A DNA stretch of 64,000 nt from the NCBI GenBank assembly GCA_019894975.1, contig JAGXNO010000005.1:59116-123115 (forward strand), given 5' to 3'. Origin of the DNA: Promethearchaeota archaeon (GTDB taxonomy: Archaea; Asgardarchaeota; Lokiarchaeia; Sigyniarchaeales; SOKP01). Below, piece by piece: positions 10,263 to 19,989 of the stretch. Below the pieces are notes generated by a model. It saw only the letters and a program-made list of their open reading frames with translations. It had not been told where the DNA came from and ran no database searches. A program made the translations under genes and the position numbers. Position 1 is the first letter of the stretch, and each line of letters begins with the position of its first letter.

Positions 10263-10790
10263 ATGGATCTATTAAAATACATACGTAATGTCCCTAATTT
10301 TCCAATAGAGGGCATACAATTCAAAGATATTACTACTCTGGCTAAAATTCATGAACCTTTTAAAGAATCATGTGATCAAATAATCGATCAGTTTAAAGAT
10401 AAAGGAATAACTAAAGTCACTGCTATTGAAGCAAGAGGGTATATTTGGGGTGGCGTGATAGCATATCAGTTAGGTGCGGGATTTATATTGATTCGAAAAC
10501 CTGGAAAGCTGCCTGCTGAGACTATAAGTGAAACATATGAACTTGAATACGGAACAGATACCATTGAAATGCACAGTGATGCTATAGAAAAAGGAGACAG
10601 AGTATTAGTTTTTGATGATTTGCTTGCAACTGGGGGTACAGCAAAAGCTGCATGTAAATTAGTTGAAAAAGCAGGTGGGGACGTAGTGGGTGTGGCATTT
10701 GTGATTGAATTAACGGGGAGCTTACATGGTCGAGAGAAATTAAGTAATTATAATGTCATTTCCTTAATTGAGATTCCCGTAGAAGAATAA
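10263..10790 (+). CDS. apt: Adenine phosphoribosyltransferase
   Basis: Makes AMP from adenine and PRPP. The family start MDLLKYIRNVPNFPIEGIQF is followed by IEARGYIWG, the substrate loop RKPGKLPAET, and the PRPP-binding motif VLVFDDLLATGGTA. The length of 175 residues is normal for Apt. The gene lies next to a PfkB-family nucleoside kinase and MTA phosphorylase, so the three probably recycle adenine released from methylthioadenosine. The 258-base upstream gap contains only AT-rich sequence, including the promoter region shared with the divergent GTPase gene. Confidence 0.96.
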   Translation: MDLLKYIRNVPNFPIEGIQFKDITTLAKIHEPFKESCDQIIDQFKDKGITKVTAIEARGYIWGGVIAYQLGAGFILIRKPGKLPAETISETYELEYGTDTIEMHSDAIEKGDRVLVFDDLLATGGTAKAACKLVEKAGGDVVGVAFVIELTGSLHGREKLSNYNVISLIEIPVEE

Positions 10791-10823
10791 AATGCTTAAT
10801 TAAAAAAGAGTAATGATATTTTT

Positions 10824-11822
10824 TTATATTTTTTCCAATTCCCCTGGAGTATAACCAAAAGTAGTAAAAAATCTTTGTTTCACTTGTTCTATGTTATACT
10901 GTTGAGTTTGAGCACCACTTGTTTCAACCACAAATGAACCAACAATCGCTCCTAGTCGACAAGAATCTATCAAAGTCATATTGAGTGTTAATCCTGTCAA
11001 AATTCCCGCACGATATCCATCTCCTGCTCCTGTTGTATCTTTGACTTCTATCGGAGAAGCAATAGGAATTTTCATGTTAAACATCTTATTTCGTTCATCT
11101 TTATAGAGTAATTGAGATCCCTCAGAACCCTTAGTTATTATAATTGCTCTGACATATCCTAGGATCGATTCTTCATCCAAATCAGATTTCTCCTTTATTT
11201 GATTTATTTCATGATTATTTCCAATTAAAATATCAGATCTTTTGAGTATTTTTAATAAACTCTCCTTTTGAAATAACGGGGTCACTTGACCGGGATCAAA
11301 TATGGAAGGTATACCCAAATCAAATAGTTGAATAGAGAAATTAGTCATGGCTTCGACACTCTGTGTTGAATTAATTGCAAATACGTACTCATTTGGTTGA
11401 GTAATTTTTTCACTTAGATCAAGATCTTTACATTTGTCTAAAGCCCCTCCATGAAAAATGATCATTTGATTAGCTTTTATATCATTAACAATATAACACG
11501 CGGCTGTGAAAAGATTATCATATTCTTCAACCATTAGGTCTATATTGTTAAATTTATTTATATGATCTTTATATCCCAATCTCTCAAAATCATTTCCAAC
11601 CGATCCAAATAAAGAAACTCTAGCTATACTTAAGAGTCCTAAATTATAAGCAATGTTCCCTGCAGTTCCTCCGAAAAATTGATGTCGACTATCTGCTGTT
11701 ACTGTACTTTGGTATTCTTCTTTATCATGATCAATAGACACTGCATTTATAAAATTTTCCTTAAACCCCATTATATAATCAAAAGCTAGAGAACCAAGAA
11801 TAAGAACTTTAGTTTTTTCCAT
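10824..11822 (-). CDS. PfkB-family carbohydrate/nucleoside kinase (adenosine kinase-like)
   Basis: A 332-residue ribokinase-fold enzyme. The N-terminal sugar-binding signature FGGTAGNIAYNLGLL and the C-terminal signature DTTGAGDGYRAG, whose Asp is the catalytic base, are both present. IITKGSEGSQL is the typical strand before the ATP site. Its position between apt and mtnP suggests a nucleoside substrate such as adenosine, but ribokinase-like sugars cannot be excluded from sequence. It is convergent with apt (33-base gap) and divergent from mtnP. Confidence 0.9.
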   Translation of the reverse strand: MEKTKVLILGSLAFDYIMGFKENFINAVSIDHDKEEYQSTVTADSRHQFFGGTAGNIAYNLGLLSIARVSLFGSVGNDFERLGYKDHINKFNNIDLMVEEYDNLFTAACYIVNDIKANQMIIFHGGALDKCKDLDLSEKITQPNEYVFAINSTQSVEAMTNFSIQLFDLGIPSIFDPGQVTPLFQKESLLKILKRSDILIGNNHEINQIKEKSDLDEESILGYVRAIIITKGSEGSQLLYKDERNKMFNMKIPIASPIEVKDTTGAGDGYRAGILTGLTLNMTLIDSCRLGAIVGSFVVETSGAQTQQYNIEQVKQRFFTTFGYTPGELEKI

Positions 11823-11975
11823 GATAACTATAGCAAAATTTTAGTTTTATATTGTTTTAGTATTTCATCTTATATTAAAAATTCATATTTAATGGAATAA
11901 ATCTGAATTCTTCAAAATTGCAGAATTGAAAATAATTTATTAAATTTCAAGTATTATTATTTAAAAAAACTCTAA

Positions 11976-12737
11976 ATGGTGAATATTATAGTAAAAATAG
12001 GAATAATTGGTGGTTCGGGATTGGATAACCCGGATATTTTAAAGAATGCTAAAGATATAAAAGTTAAAACAGCATATGGAGAACCTACCTCTCCTCTAAA
12101 AATTGGAAAAATTCATGAAAAAGATGTAGTACTCATCGCAAGACACGGAAGAGAACATACTATACCTCCTACACAAGTAAATTATAGAGCTAATATACAA
12201 GCATTAAAAGATCAAGGTTGTACTCATATTTTAGCTACAACCGCATGTGGAAGCTTGAGAGAGCAAATTGGTAGAGGTGATTTCGTTATTCTTGACCAAT
12301 TTATTGACTTCACTAGACTCAGAAAAGTATCTTTTTATGAAGAATTTACCCCAGGAGATATGAAACATACCCCCATGGCATATCCCTATTCAGAAGAATT
12401 AAGAAATATCTTTATTGAAACCGCGAGAGAACTTAATCTTAAATATCATGAGAAAGGAACTGTTGTTACTATTGAAGGTCCAAGATTTTCAACAAGGGCA
12501 GAATCAGAGATGTTTAGGATATGGGGCGCAGATGTGATTAATATGAGTATTGCTTCTGAAACTATTTTAGCAAATGAAGCGGGTATCCCTTATGCTGCTG
12601 TAGGTTTAAGCACTGATTATGACTGCTGGAAAGACGACGAGGCTCCCGTTACTTGGGAAGAAATCTTAGAAATCTTTGAAAAAAATATCAACAATGTTAT
12701 CGTCTTACTCATAAATACCATTAGAAAAATAAAATAA
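11976..12737 (+). CDS. mtnP: S-methyl-5'-thioadenosine phosphorylase (MTAP family)
   Basis: Cleaves methylthioadenosine with phosphate into adenine and methylthioribose-1-phosphate. The visible family motifs are GIIGGSGLDNP, ARHGREHTIPP, VTIEGPRFSTRAES and VINMSIASETILANEAGI. The last two hold the base- and ribose-binding residues of trimeric purine phosphorylases. The length of 253 residues is normal. The annotated start gives MVNIIVKIG; an in-frame GTG six codons in would also leave the fold intact. The adenine product would be taken up by the adjacent apt. The substrate could also be adenosine or another 6-amino/oxo purine nucleoside. Confidence 0.93.
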   Translation: MVNIIVKIGIIGGSGLDNPDILKNAKDIKVKTAYGEPTSPLKIGKIHEKDVVLIARHGREHTIPPTQVNYRANIQALKDQGCTHILATTACGSLREQIGRGDFVILDQFIDFTRLRKVSFYEEFTPGDMKHTPMAYPYSEELRNIFIETARELNLKYHEKGTVVTIEGPRFSTRAESEMFRIWGADVINMSIASETILANEAGIPYAAVGLSTDYDCWKDDEAPVTWEEILEIFEKNINNVIVLLINTIRKIK

Positions 12738-12836
12738 CTTTTCTACTTTTAGGTAGTTTAATTTAAAAAAGTTATTATTTTTTAAACAGTTTCAAAATAT
12801 ATTCGAAGCTAAAAATATTCTTAGAGACTTTCAAAT

Positions 12837-14141
12837 ATGGTGACTATTTCTTTTCTCGGGGCTTGTAGAGAAGTCGGAAGAAGTGCGGTACTAGTAGAAT
12901 CCAAAAATGGTGCAAAATGCATGTTGGATTATGGGATTCGGTTTCGTGGAGAAGAAAGACTACCTAGCACGGCAAACATAGACAATTTAAAAGCGGTTGC
13001 TCTAACCCATTGTCATGTTGATCATTCAGGCGGTCTACCTTTATTATATAAAACTAAAAATGTTCCATTCTTCACAAATTCCATCTCTTTAGCCTTAACT
13101 GAAATCTTAATTAAGGACACGTTGAAAATATCAAAATACCCATATCCATTTGGGTACAGAGAATTAGATTCTTTAAAACAACATTCATATTTCCTCAAAA
13201 ATGGAATTCGACATAAAATTGATGATGATTTTTTTATAACATTCATTAATGCAGGCCATATTCCTGGAAGTGTTTCAATTTTATTAGACGTGGATGGTAA
13301 AAAAATATTGTATTCTGGTGATATAAACACACAAAATACCAATTTAGTTCAATCTGCTAATTATCTTGATATCCCCGAAATAGATACTCTGATTATGGAA
13401 TCTACATATGCTCTCCGAGAACATCCTCCAAGAGAACAACTTGAGAAAGAATTTATAGAAAAAGTAGTGAATATAACTGATAATGGAGGAACTGTTCTAA
13501 TTCCCGCTTTTGGGGTAGCTCGTTCGCAAGAAGCACTATTAATTTTGGAGAAATATAATTTTAAAGGGAAAATATTTATTGATGGACTCGCAAGAAAAAT
13601 ATCTATGTTATGTTTAGATTATCCAGATTTTATTAAAAATATAAAGATGCTTAGAAATGCTGTGAAAAAAGCACAGTTTGTATCCAGGGCTAAGACTAGA
13701 GCAAAAGTTAAAGAATCTAAGGGTGTAATTATATCTCCTTCGGGGATGCTTAAAGGAGGTGCCGCTATAGAATATGTGCAATCAATAATTAATGATCCTT
13801 CATCAGCAATTTATTTAGTAGGGTATCAAGTGGAGGGATCTCCCGGAAGAGGATTACTAGATAATGGAATTTTTGAATTTAAAGAATCTCGAAAAAATAG
13901 ACCCAAATTTGATTTGAGGATTAAAGCTCAATGTGATTATAATCATTTTGATTTTTCAAGTCATTCAGATAATTTTCATATTCACAATTATATTGAAAAT
14001 TTACAGTTTAAAAAAGATTCTAGCAGCGATATATTTTGCATTCACGGGGATAATAAATCAACAACAAGTTTAGCTGGTGAATTAGTTAATAAGCATTATA
14101 ATTCAGTTGCTCCTGAAACGGGAGAAATTTACCAAATTTAA
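12837..14141 (+). CDS. Beta-CASP metallo-beta-lactamase ribonuclease (aCPSF2-like)
   Basis: A 434-residue RNA-processing nuclease of the CPSF73 superfamily. The metal site HCHVDHSGG is near residue 60, GHIPGSV near 140, SGDIN near 160 and ESTYA near 185. Beta-CASP features follow in the C-terminal half (IPAFGVARSQE; SPSGMLKGGAA; a late SSHSDN motif). There are no N-terminal KH domains, so it matches the shorter archaeal aCPSF2 group rather than the transcription-terminating aCPSF1. It probably cuts or trims RNA in the cytoplasm. It is convergent with the DHH phosphoesterase gene. Confidence 0.9.
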   Translation: MVTISFLGACREVGRSAVLVESKNGAKCMLDYGIRFRGEERLPSTANIDNLKAVALTHCHVDHSGGLPLLYKTKNVPFFTNSISLALTEILIKDTLKISKYPYPFGYRELDSLKQHSYFLKNGIRHKIDDDFFITFINAGHIPGSVSILLDVDGKKILYSGDINTQNTNLVQSANYLDIPEIDTLIMESTYALREHPPREQLEKEFIEKVVNITDNGGTVLIPAFGVARSQEALLILEKYNFKGKIFIDGLARKISMLCLDYPDFIKNIKMLRNAVKKAQFVSRAKTRAKVKESKGVIISPSGMLKGGAAIEYVQSIINDPSSAIYLVGYQVEGSPGRGLLDNGIFEFKESRKNRPKFDLRIKAQCDYNHFDFSSHSDNFHIHNYIENLQFKKDSSSDIFCIHGDNKSTTSLAGELVNKHYNSVAPETGEIYQI

Positions 14142-14165
14142 ACTAAGTTCAATAAATTAGCAGAT

Positions 14166-15686
14166 TTAATTTTTTTGTAATTGATTTCTAATAACTATAT
14201 TACAGTTTTCTAGAAATAATTCGATTTTATCAACAGGGATCTTAGTGCCTGCTGCAGGAGGATGTCCTCCTCCTAATACATCTAAATTTGTTTGTTTACA
14301 TGCATCTTTAATAGCTTCAGAGAGATTAACCCCTTGATTAACTATTTTTTCATGAGCTCTTCCTGAAACTTTATATACTTCTTCATCAGTTCTTTTAGCT
14401 AGACCAAATATTGGTTTTGACTTATCTATACCTTTAATATTTCCGAAAATTAGCATAGAAGAAATAGTTCCGATTATACTTTCGGGAATTTTATCTTCCC
14501 CAAAAAAATATTGAATTGAATCCTTTTGTTGAATTTTCTCATTATCTTGAATCCAAGAGAGACTCTCAACTAGAGATTTTCTATAATCATTTTGAATTTT
14601 TTTTGACTGTTGATAAATCTCTTTTCTATCTCCCATCGCGATGGCAATTCCTAAAGAAGAATTGTGAGTTCGACCACATGCGTTCAAAAGGTTAGAAAAA
14701 TCTTTAGCATCATGAAGCTCTGAGTTGATAGATTCTTTTTTTAACAAATATCGATTAGCAATTAATTTTTTAATTATCTTATTAGGTTCTAAGTCTAATT
14801 TTATAGAAGCATATTCTATAATTGCCGAGGATATTTTTTGCTTCTCATCTTGATTCAATTCATTTAATGTTTTTACTCTACCTTCCGAATTTTCCATTAA
14901 AATCCCTTGAGTTTTAAGAAAAATTAAAGTTCTATTCGCATCCTTAGATAATCCCGGCAAATTAAAATCTGTTGAATAAGCAATAGCCTCATTTAAAGGT
15001 TTCAAACTGGGAAAATTCAAATCATTTACAACTTCTACTAAACCTAAATTACATGCATCTTCCAAGATTAAAGCGTTGAGTCCTAGAAACGATTTGTTTT
15101 CTCCTTGATTTTGAATATCACCTATTGCTCCAATGATTGCAATAGGTGACAAATCCATATTTTCTTGATTCAAACATTTAGCAAAATAATAACATAATCC
15201 TGCACCTGAAATTTCAGTACTACCATCAATTCCATAAAAATAAGGATTAATGTGCCAATTTAAAGTTTTTTCATGGATTTCGCCGATTTCTTTGATTTCT
15301 TCCTTATTAGAAATATTTTGAGGTATGTGGTGGTCTAATATTAAAAAAGAGTCAAAATTCTTTTCCTGAACTAATTTTTTGTGTAATTCTGAATATTGTC
15401 CACTCCCAAAATCCGAAAAGATTAAAAAATTTTTATATTTTTCAACTTTTTCTGATATTTTTGTAATTTCTTCTTTTTCTAATTGTCTGAGTACAGAAAT
15501 TTGAAAGGGAATTTTCTCCCGATATAGAGCTTTACCAAGGATTGCACCTGAACTTAACCCATCAGCATCAAGATGAGTATATATGTTAATGGGAGAATCC
15601 ATGGTTTTAATTTTATCAAAAAAGTAGATTTTAGCCTTGTTAAGATCATCAAGTAATTTCGTTAATTTTTCTTTATTTTTGTCCAT
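14166..15686 (-). CDS. DHH/DHHA1 phosphoesterase (archaeal RecJ-like nuclease)
   Basis: A 506-residue protein of the DHH superfamily. Motif I is HLDADGLSSG (near residue 37), motif III is LDHHIPQN (near 117), and the C-terminal DHHA1 substrate-binding motif is GGGHPPAAGT (near 475). In archaea such proteins act as single-strand-specific exonucleases and include the GINS-associated nuclease (GAN) related to Cdc45. All visible catalytic Asp/His motifs are intact, so an active enzyme is expected. A roughly 100-residue linker between the halves is Lys- and Glu-rich. It is convergent with the beta-CASP gene and divergent from mch. Confidence 0.9.
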   Translation of the reverse strand: MDKNKEKLTKLLDDLNKAKIYFFDKIKTMDSPINIYTHLDADGLSSGAILGKALYREKIPFQISVLRQLEKEEITKISEKVEKYKNFLIFSDFGSGQYSELHKKLVQEKNFDSFLILDHHIPQNISNKEEIKEIGEIHEKTLNWHINPYFYGIDGSTEISGAGLCYYFAKCLNQENMDLSPIAIIGAIGDIQNQGENKSFLGLNALILEDACNLGLVEVVNDLNFPSLKPLNEAIAYSTDFNLPGLSKDANRTLIFLKTQGILMENSEGRVKTLNELNQDEKQKISSAIIEYASIKLDLEPNKIIKKLIANRYLLKKESINSELHDAKDFSNLLNACGRTHNSSLGIAIAMGDRKEIYQQSKKIQNDYRKSLVESLSWIQDNEKIQQKDSIQYFFGEDKIPESIIGTISSMLIFGNIKGIDKSKPIFGLAKRTDEEVYKVSGRAHEKIVNQGVNLSEAIKDACKQTNLDVLGGGHPPAAGTKIPVDKIELFLENCNIVIRNQLQKN

Positions 15687-15800
15687 TTTTTTAAGTAATT
15701 AGATATTCATAAATTCAAAATTAAAACTACATTATAATAAGATATCAAAATTATAATAAATACTCAATTAAAAAAATTAATTTTACTAACGTGAAAATAA

Positions 15801-16796
15801 ATGCATCATATAAAAATTAATGAACTTGCCAGAAATATTGCAGATACAATAATCAACAATAAAGAAATCTATGGCGCTAATATTGTCAAATTAGCTAATG
15901 ATTCTACGATTCTAGATATGACAAAATCTTCATGGGAGGGAGGTAAACTAGTTGGGGAGATATGTATGGGCGGACTTGGCACTATAATATTTTCTCATTA
16001 TAATTTAGATGGGCATTTTATTCCAAGTCTTACGGTTCACACTTCAGAGCCCTTGATTTCATGTATGGCTTCTCAATTGGCAGGATGGAATGTGAAGTTG
16101 AAAAAAGAAGTAGAAAAAAATGGTGAATTGAAAAAAAAAGTTGTTTTCCAGTCATTGGGTTCAGGACCAGCTCGAGCTAAAAGCAGGGGGGAAAAGATCT
16201 TTGATGAAATTGAATACACAGATAGTTCTGATTGCGCAGTTATTGTTTTTGAAACAGCTAAATTACCAAACGAAGAAGTCATGAATATTATTGCTGATAA
16301 ATGCGGAGTTGAGACCAATCAAACATATGCTGTTTGTGCTCCAACTGCTTGTTTAACAGGATCTATTCAAGTAGCAGCAAGAATCGTTGAAACAGGAGTT
16401 CATAAATTGCATGAGATTAAATTCCCAATAGAATTAATTAGAGATGGGTACGGAACAACCACTATTGCTCCTATCGCAAAGGACGATCTAGGTGCAATGG
16501 GGCGTACTAACGATTCAATTAGCGCAGCAGGGATGACATATTATACTATCGATGCTGAAAAAGAAAAAGAAGAAGAATTATTTGCTCTTCTTAAAGAAGG
16601 TCCAGCTAATACGTCTTCTAGTTATGGAAAACCCTTTATTGAAACATTTAAAGAGGCTAATTATAACTTTTATGATATTGATCCAGGTCTATTTGCTCCA
16701 GCTACATATACCTTAACAAATATCAGAACTGGTAGAAGTATAACTGTTGGAAAAATAAATCATGAATTACTGAAGAAGTCCTATGGTTTATATTAA
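15801..16796 (+). CDS. mch: Methenyl-H4MPT cyclohydrolase
   Basis: Interconverts 5-formyl- and methenyl-H4MPT, the step between Ftr and Mtd. Recognisable segments are SWEGGKLVGEICMGGLG near residue 43, HTSEPLISCMASQLAGW near 80, GSGPARAKS near 115 and CAPTACLTGSIQVAAR near 178. The length of 331 residues is slightly above the usual 310-320. Its presence with ftr and mtd in the same window gives three consecutive enzymes of the archaeal C1 branch. It has its own AT-rich promoter region, divergent from the DHH phosphoesterase. Confidence 0.97.
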   Translation: MHHIKINELARNIADTIINNKEIYGANIVKLANDSTILDMTKSSWEGGKLVGEICMGGLGTIIFSHYNLDGHFIPSLTVHTSEPLISCMASQLAGWNVKLKKEVEKNGELKKKVVFQSLGSGPARAKSRGEKIFDEIEYTDSSDCAVIVFETAKLPNEEVMNIIADKCGVETNQTYAVCAPTACLTGSIQVAARIVETGVHKLHEIKFPIELIRDGYGTTTIAPIAKDDLGAMGRTNDSISAAGMTYYTIDAEKEKEEELFALLKEGPANTSSSYGKPFIETFKEANYNFYDIDPGLFAPATYTLTNIRTGRSITVGKINHELLKKSYGLY

Positions 16797-16854
16797 ACAA
16801 AAAGAGAATCAGATAATTCTACTACTATATATTTTTTATTTTTAGTAAAAAAGA

Positions 16855-17994
16855 TTACATGTTAGTAAGTTCTTCTTGATATTTTAATATCTCACTTACC
16901 GAAATATCCCTATCAAAATTTATTTCCTGGTGTATTCCTAAATATGCACAGGCAATCTTTGCAGCAGCGGCAATTTCCGCTTTCTTAAGGGTGATTGAAT
17001 ATTCATCTTGTTGATTTTGATCTTCTTTATAATTATTCTCTTGGAAATTAGGATCATGAAGCCGGGAAGCTCTTTCGTTTTTCATTTCAAATAATAACGA
17101 AGCCATTTTATAAGCTACTTTAAACGGAAGTTGATTCTTAACAATTAAACGAATAATATTATTTACATCAAAATAATTTAGGGTTTCATATTTTGCACGT
17201 AGAAAACCCTTAAGATTTTCAGAGTCTTTTTCACATTCTATTTCAATCCAGTCATGAATTGCTAATTTCCTTCTAAAGTATATCAATTCCCAGTCAATAT
17301 CTAATTCCTTTAGAAACTCAAGTAATTTTGGATCATTAGCTTTTCTTGATTCTATAACAACGTAAAGCTGAAGACCATAATATTTGTGTTCTTGTTGAAG
17401 GAAAAACCCTCTTTGTTGCATAGATGCAAGAATTAATAACTTTATTGAAAAAATCTTATCAGAGACATTCTTTTTACTACAATTGAGGTAAATCACATTT
17501 CCTTCTTCACTGATATACTCACAATCTAAAAATCCGAGAATACTTTCTTTGTTTTCTGTAATAAATCTATTTAATCCCGTAAGAGTAGGTTTTACATCAA
17601 AACGAACTAAATCATTTTGCTCAATGGTAACATAATCATTATAATTACCCCCAATTGCGAGTTTAATAGCATTCAATTTAAATTCCTTATCCATCCCAAA
17701 AACTTTTTGAAAAGCCTCGTTTATGGGAAATACTTCCTCCTCTAGAATCTTTACATCCGCCATAGAACTCTCATATGGCTCCTGCTCGCTTAACATTTTA
17801 TTTAATAAAGGTGCTTCTGAAGCCTCTACTGTGATTTCATATGATTTAGCCAGATCTCTCCGAACTATACAGATAGATCGCTTTTTCTTATTGAATATTG
17901 AAAGTGAATTATTATCATTAAGCACTGCTCGAAACTTTTCAATAAATTTATCTTCAGTATTCTCTGGCCCTACTCTTCTTCTTCTAATATTCAA
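16855..17994 (-). CDS. Conserved-looking protein of unknown function
   Basis: A 379-residue soluble protein that I do not recognise. It has a basic start (MNIRRRRVGPENTEDKF) and an alternating alpha/beta pattern without transmembrane segments. A polar Asn/Gln/Glu linker lies at about 318-335, and the C-terminus has an Ala-rich helix (KKAEIAAAAKIACAYLG) followed by an acidic end. No P-loop, zinc cluster or catalytic triad is obvious. It is convergent with mch. The long uninterrupted frame and normal codon use support a real gene. Confidence 0.65.
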   Translation of the reverse strand: MNIRRRRVGPENTEDKFIEKFRAVLNDNNSLSIFNKKKRSICIVRRDLAKSYEITVEASEAPLLNKMLSEQEPYESSMADVKILEEEVFPINEAFQKVFGMDKEFKLNAIKLAIGGNYNDYVTIEQNDLVRFDVKPTLTGLNRFITENKESILGFLDCEYISEEGNVIYLNCSKKNVSDKIFSIKLLILASMQQRGFFLQQEHKYYGLQLYVVIESRKANDPKLLEFLKELDIDWELIYFRRKLAIHDWIEIECEKDSENLKGFLRAKYETLNYFDVNNIIRLIVKNQLPFKVAYKMASLLFEMKNERASRLHDPNFQENNYKEDQNQQDEYSITLKKAEIAAAAKIACAYLGIHQEINFDRDISVSEILKYQEELTNM

Positions 17995-18173
17995 TCAACT
18001 AGAAATTGTAAAAAATTCTTGATAGTTAATTTATCTATAAAATTTGTGTCTTAAATTCTTAACTAATAGAAATTATTAATCATAGTTATTTATCAAATAA
18101 TAAATATAAGAGCCATACTGCTCTATGATTTATTAAATTATCTTAATATTACAGTCCAAAATTAACGGATATC

Positions 18174-18353
18174 TTATTCTAATTCCTCTTCTAAGTAATA
18201 ATTATCATTCTTTTTTATATATATAGTCGTAGAGCCAAAATTATTTCGAACCGTATATTTATCTCCTTGGACATCTAAGATTTCGATTGAATATGATAAT
18301 CTTCTCTTATTCAAGATATCTTCTACAATTTTTTTTTCTTCCTTTGAATCCAT
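18174..18353 (-). CDS. Small hypothetical protein, 59 residues
   Basis: An ATG at 18351-18353 opens a 59-codon frame ending with TAA at 18174-18176. The product starts MDSKEEKKIVEDILNKRR and continues with an alternating beta pattern (SYSIEILDVQGDKYTVR, then TTIYIKKNDNYYLEEELE). The predicted helix followed by three short strands, the acidic C-terminus and codon use like the neighbours favour a real small protein. It lies alone between two larger genes. No family is recognisable. Confidence 0.55.
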   Translation of the reverse strand: MDSKEEKKIVEDILNKRRLSYSIEILDVQGDKYTVRNNFGSTTIYIKKNDNYYLEEELE

Positions 18354-18725
18354 AAATATAATTTATATTTTTAATCAAAAAAATTTTTCTATTTTCACCT
18401 TTGAGCAAATTTATTTTTGAAATTAGAAGGATCATTTCTTGCTCTAATTACTATTTATAATCCTCATATCATACACAAAATTGTAGGATTATGGTGAATA
18501 AACTTAAAAAAGACTTTCGATTGAATTAAATAAGTGGAAATATACTTCCTAAATGAATAAAGTAAGGCTCTAGATTGAAGAGTTTTTTTAGTAGGAAAAG
18601 GTTTGGGATTTTATTAAAAATTGGAGTTTTTTTTAATAATCAGTTTAATAAATAAATGAGGATTTAATTAAAGTATATATAAAGGAAAATTCTTTAACTG
18701 ATCGATCTCCCATTTCTGAAGCAAT
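18354..18725. other. Non-coding stretch upstream of GT4 gene
   Basis: About 370 bases without a convincing gene: only frames under 20 codons occur, and neither tRNA-like cloverleaf sequence nor repeats were seen. The right end holds the promoter of the glycosyltransferase gene. Confidence 0.6.
18674..18682 (+). promoter_or_regulatory. Archaeal TATA box of the GT4 gene
   Basis: The sequence tatatataa, preceded by taaag that could act as a BRE, is followed 44 bases later by the ATG at 18726. A start of transcription near 18703-18707 would leave a leader of about 20 bases. This is one of the cleaner TATA elements in the window; in such AT-rich DNA the call remains a prediction. Confidence 0.45.
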
Positions 18726-19976
18726 ATGGTAAAACAAACGCTTGATATTGGATTTTTTACTAGTATGTATAGTCAAACTAATGGTACTGCACATGCCGTG
18801 CGATTCTTATCCGAAGCAATCGTAAAACATACAGGTCATACTGTACATGTTTATGCTCCTGGAATTCAAAAGCCAAAGGATATACCAAAGAACTTATGCC
18901 TTCACAATTTTTTCGGTGCTAAAATAGCACCAAAAACAGGATTAGTATTAAGCTTTCCTCTTCATAAATATTTTTTTTGCCAACATGATTATTTAGATGT
19001 AGCTCATATTCATACACACGCGACATTTGGGAGTATGGCAATAAACTGGTCAAAGTATATTGGAATACCGATGGCTGGTACTCATAACTCTCCTCTTTCT
19101 TTCTATACATCCCAATATATTCCGGTAATAGGTAAACTTCTTTCTAAAATGGATTGGGTTTGGAGATATGAAAGGCATATCTTGGATAAATATGATCTTG
19201 TATCAGTACCAACTAAATCAAAAAAAGACTTACTGAGGAAACGGAGATTTAAAGAACCTATTGTTTGCCTTTCAAACGGAATTCCTGATAAATATTTCGT
19301 TGATGTAAAAAAAAATGGAATTCGGGATAAGTATGATTTGGACAACAAAAAAATTCTTCTTTATGCTTCAAGACTTTCACCAGAAAAACACCAGTTAAGT
19401 ATAATCAAAATATTTAAAAAAATTCATAACGAGTACCCTGATTCACATCTTGTCTTAGTAGGCAGTGACGGACCATCTACTTCTCATGTTCAAAAGATTA
19501 TCAAGAAAAAACACTATAAAGAATTTGTTTCTTACCTCGGACGAGTACCTTTCCACGATTTGCTAAGACTTTTTAATACAGCCGATGTATCTTGCCTATG
19601 GTCATGGATAGAAGCGGAAGGATTAGTCCTATTAGAAAGTATGGCACAAGGAACCCCGTGCATAGGTTCTAATAGCATTGGAATTTCGGACGTAATTAGA
19701 CATGGAGAAACTGGCTATTTAAGTACAGATTTAGAAGATTTTAAGCAAAAAGTTATACATTTATTTAAAAATGATGATTTACGCTTGGAAATGGGTAAAA
19801 ATGCTAAAAGGGTTGCACAAAATTATAGAATGAGTAATGTAGCAAAAACTTGGGTTGAATTATACAAATTTATGATTAATGAGCTTTACCCGCTTAGATA
19901 TTATAATAAAGAAAGGAACGAGAGGGTTCGTTTAGTAAAAGAATTTATACATAAATTACCTATTGTTAATTTTTAA
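18726..19976 (+). CDS. GT-B glycosyltransferase, family 4
   Basis: A 416-residue retaining glycosyltransferase of the GT4 type. The N-terminal domain begins with a glycine-rich acceptor loop (TSMYSQTNGTAHAVRFL) and contains AHIHTHATFG. The C-terminal donor domain has YASRLSPEKH, then VLVGSDGP and the nucleotide-sugar motif EAEGLVLLESMAQGTPCIG, where the two Glu residues seven apart form the EX7E signature. It is soluble or peripheral, with several basic patches but no membrane helix. Related proteins glycosylate lipids or make surface polysaccharides; the substrate is not deducible. It follows a strong TATA box and is monocistronic. Confidence 0.9.
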   Translation: MVKQTLDIGFFTSMYSQTNGTAHAVRFLSEAIVKHTGHTVHVYAPGIQKPKDIPKNLCLHNFFGAKIAPKTGLVLSFPLHKYFFCQHDYLDVAHIHTHATFGSMAINWSKYIGIPMAGTHNSPLSFYTSQYIPVIGKLLSKMDWVWRYERHILDKYDLVSVPTKSKKDLLRKRRFKEPIVCLSNGIPDKYFVDVKKNGIRDKYDLDNKKILLYASRLSPEKHQLSIIKIFKKIHNEYPDSHLVLVGSDGPSTSHVQKIIKKKHYKEFVSYLGRVPFHDLLRLFNTADVSCLWSWIEAEGLVLLESMAQGTPCIGSNSIGISDVIRHGETGYLSTDLEDFKQKVIHLFKNDDLRLEMGKNAKRVAQNYRMSNVAKTWVELYKFMINELYPLRYYNKERNERVRLVKEFIHKLPIVNF

Positions 19977-19989
19977 ATTATATTATTTC

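Noticed and set aside
16855..17000. Ala-rich helix with AYLG at the C-terminus, resembling decarboxylase gamma subunits
   Set aside because: The match covers fewer than 20 residues and there is no transmembrane helix, as a gamma subunit would have.
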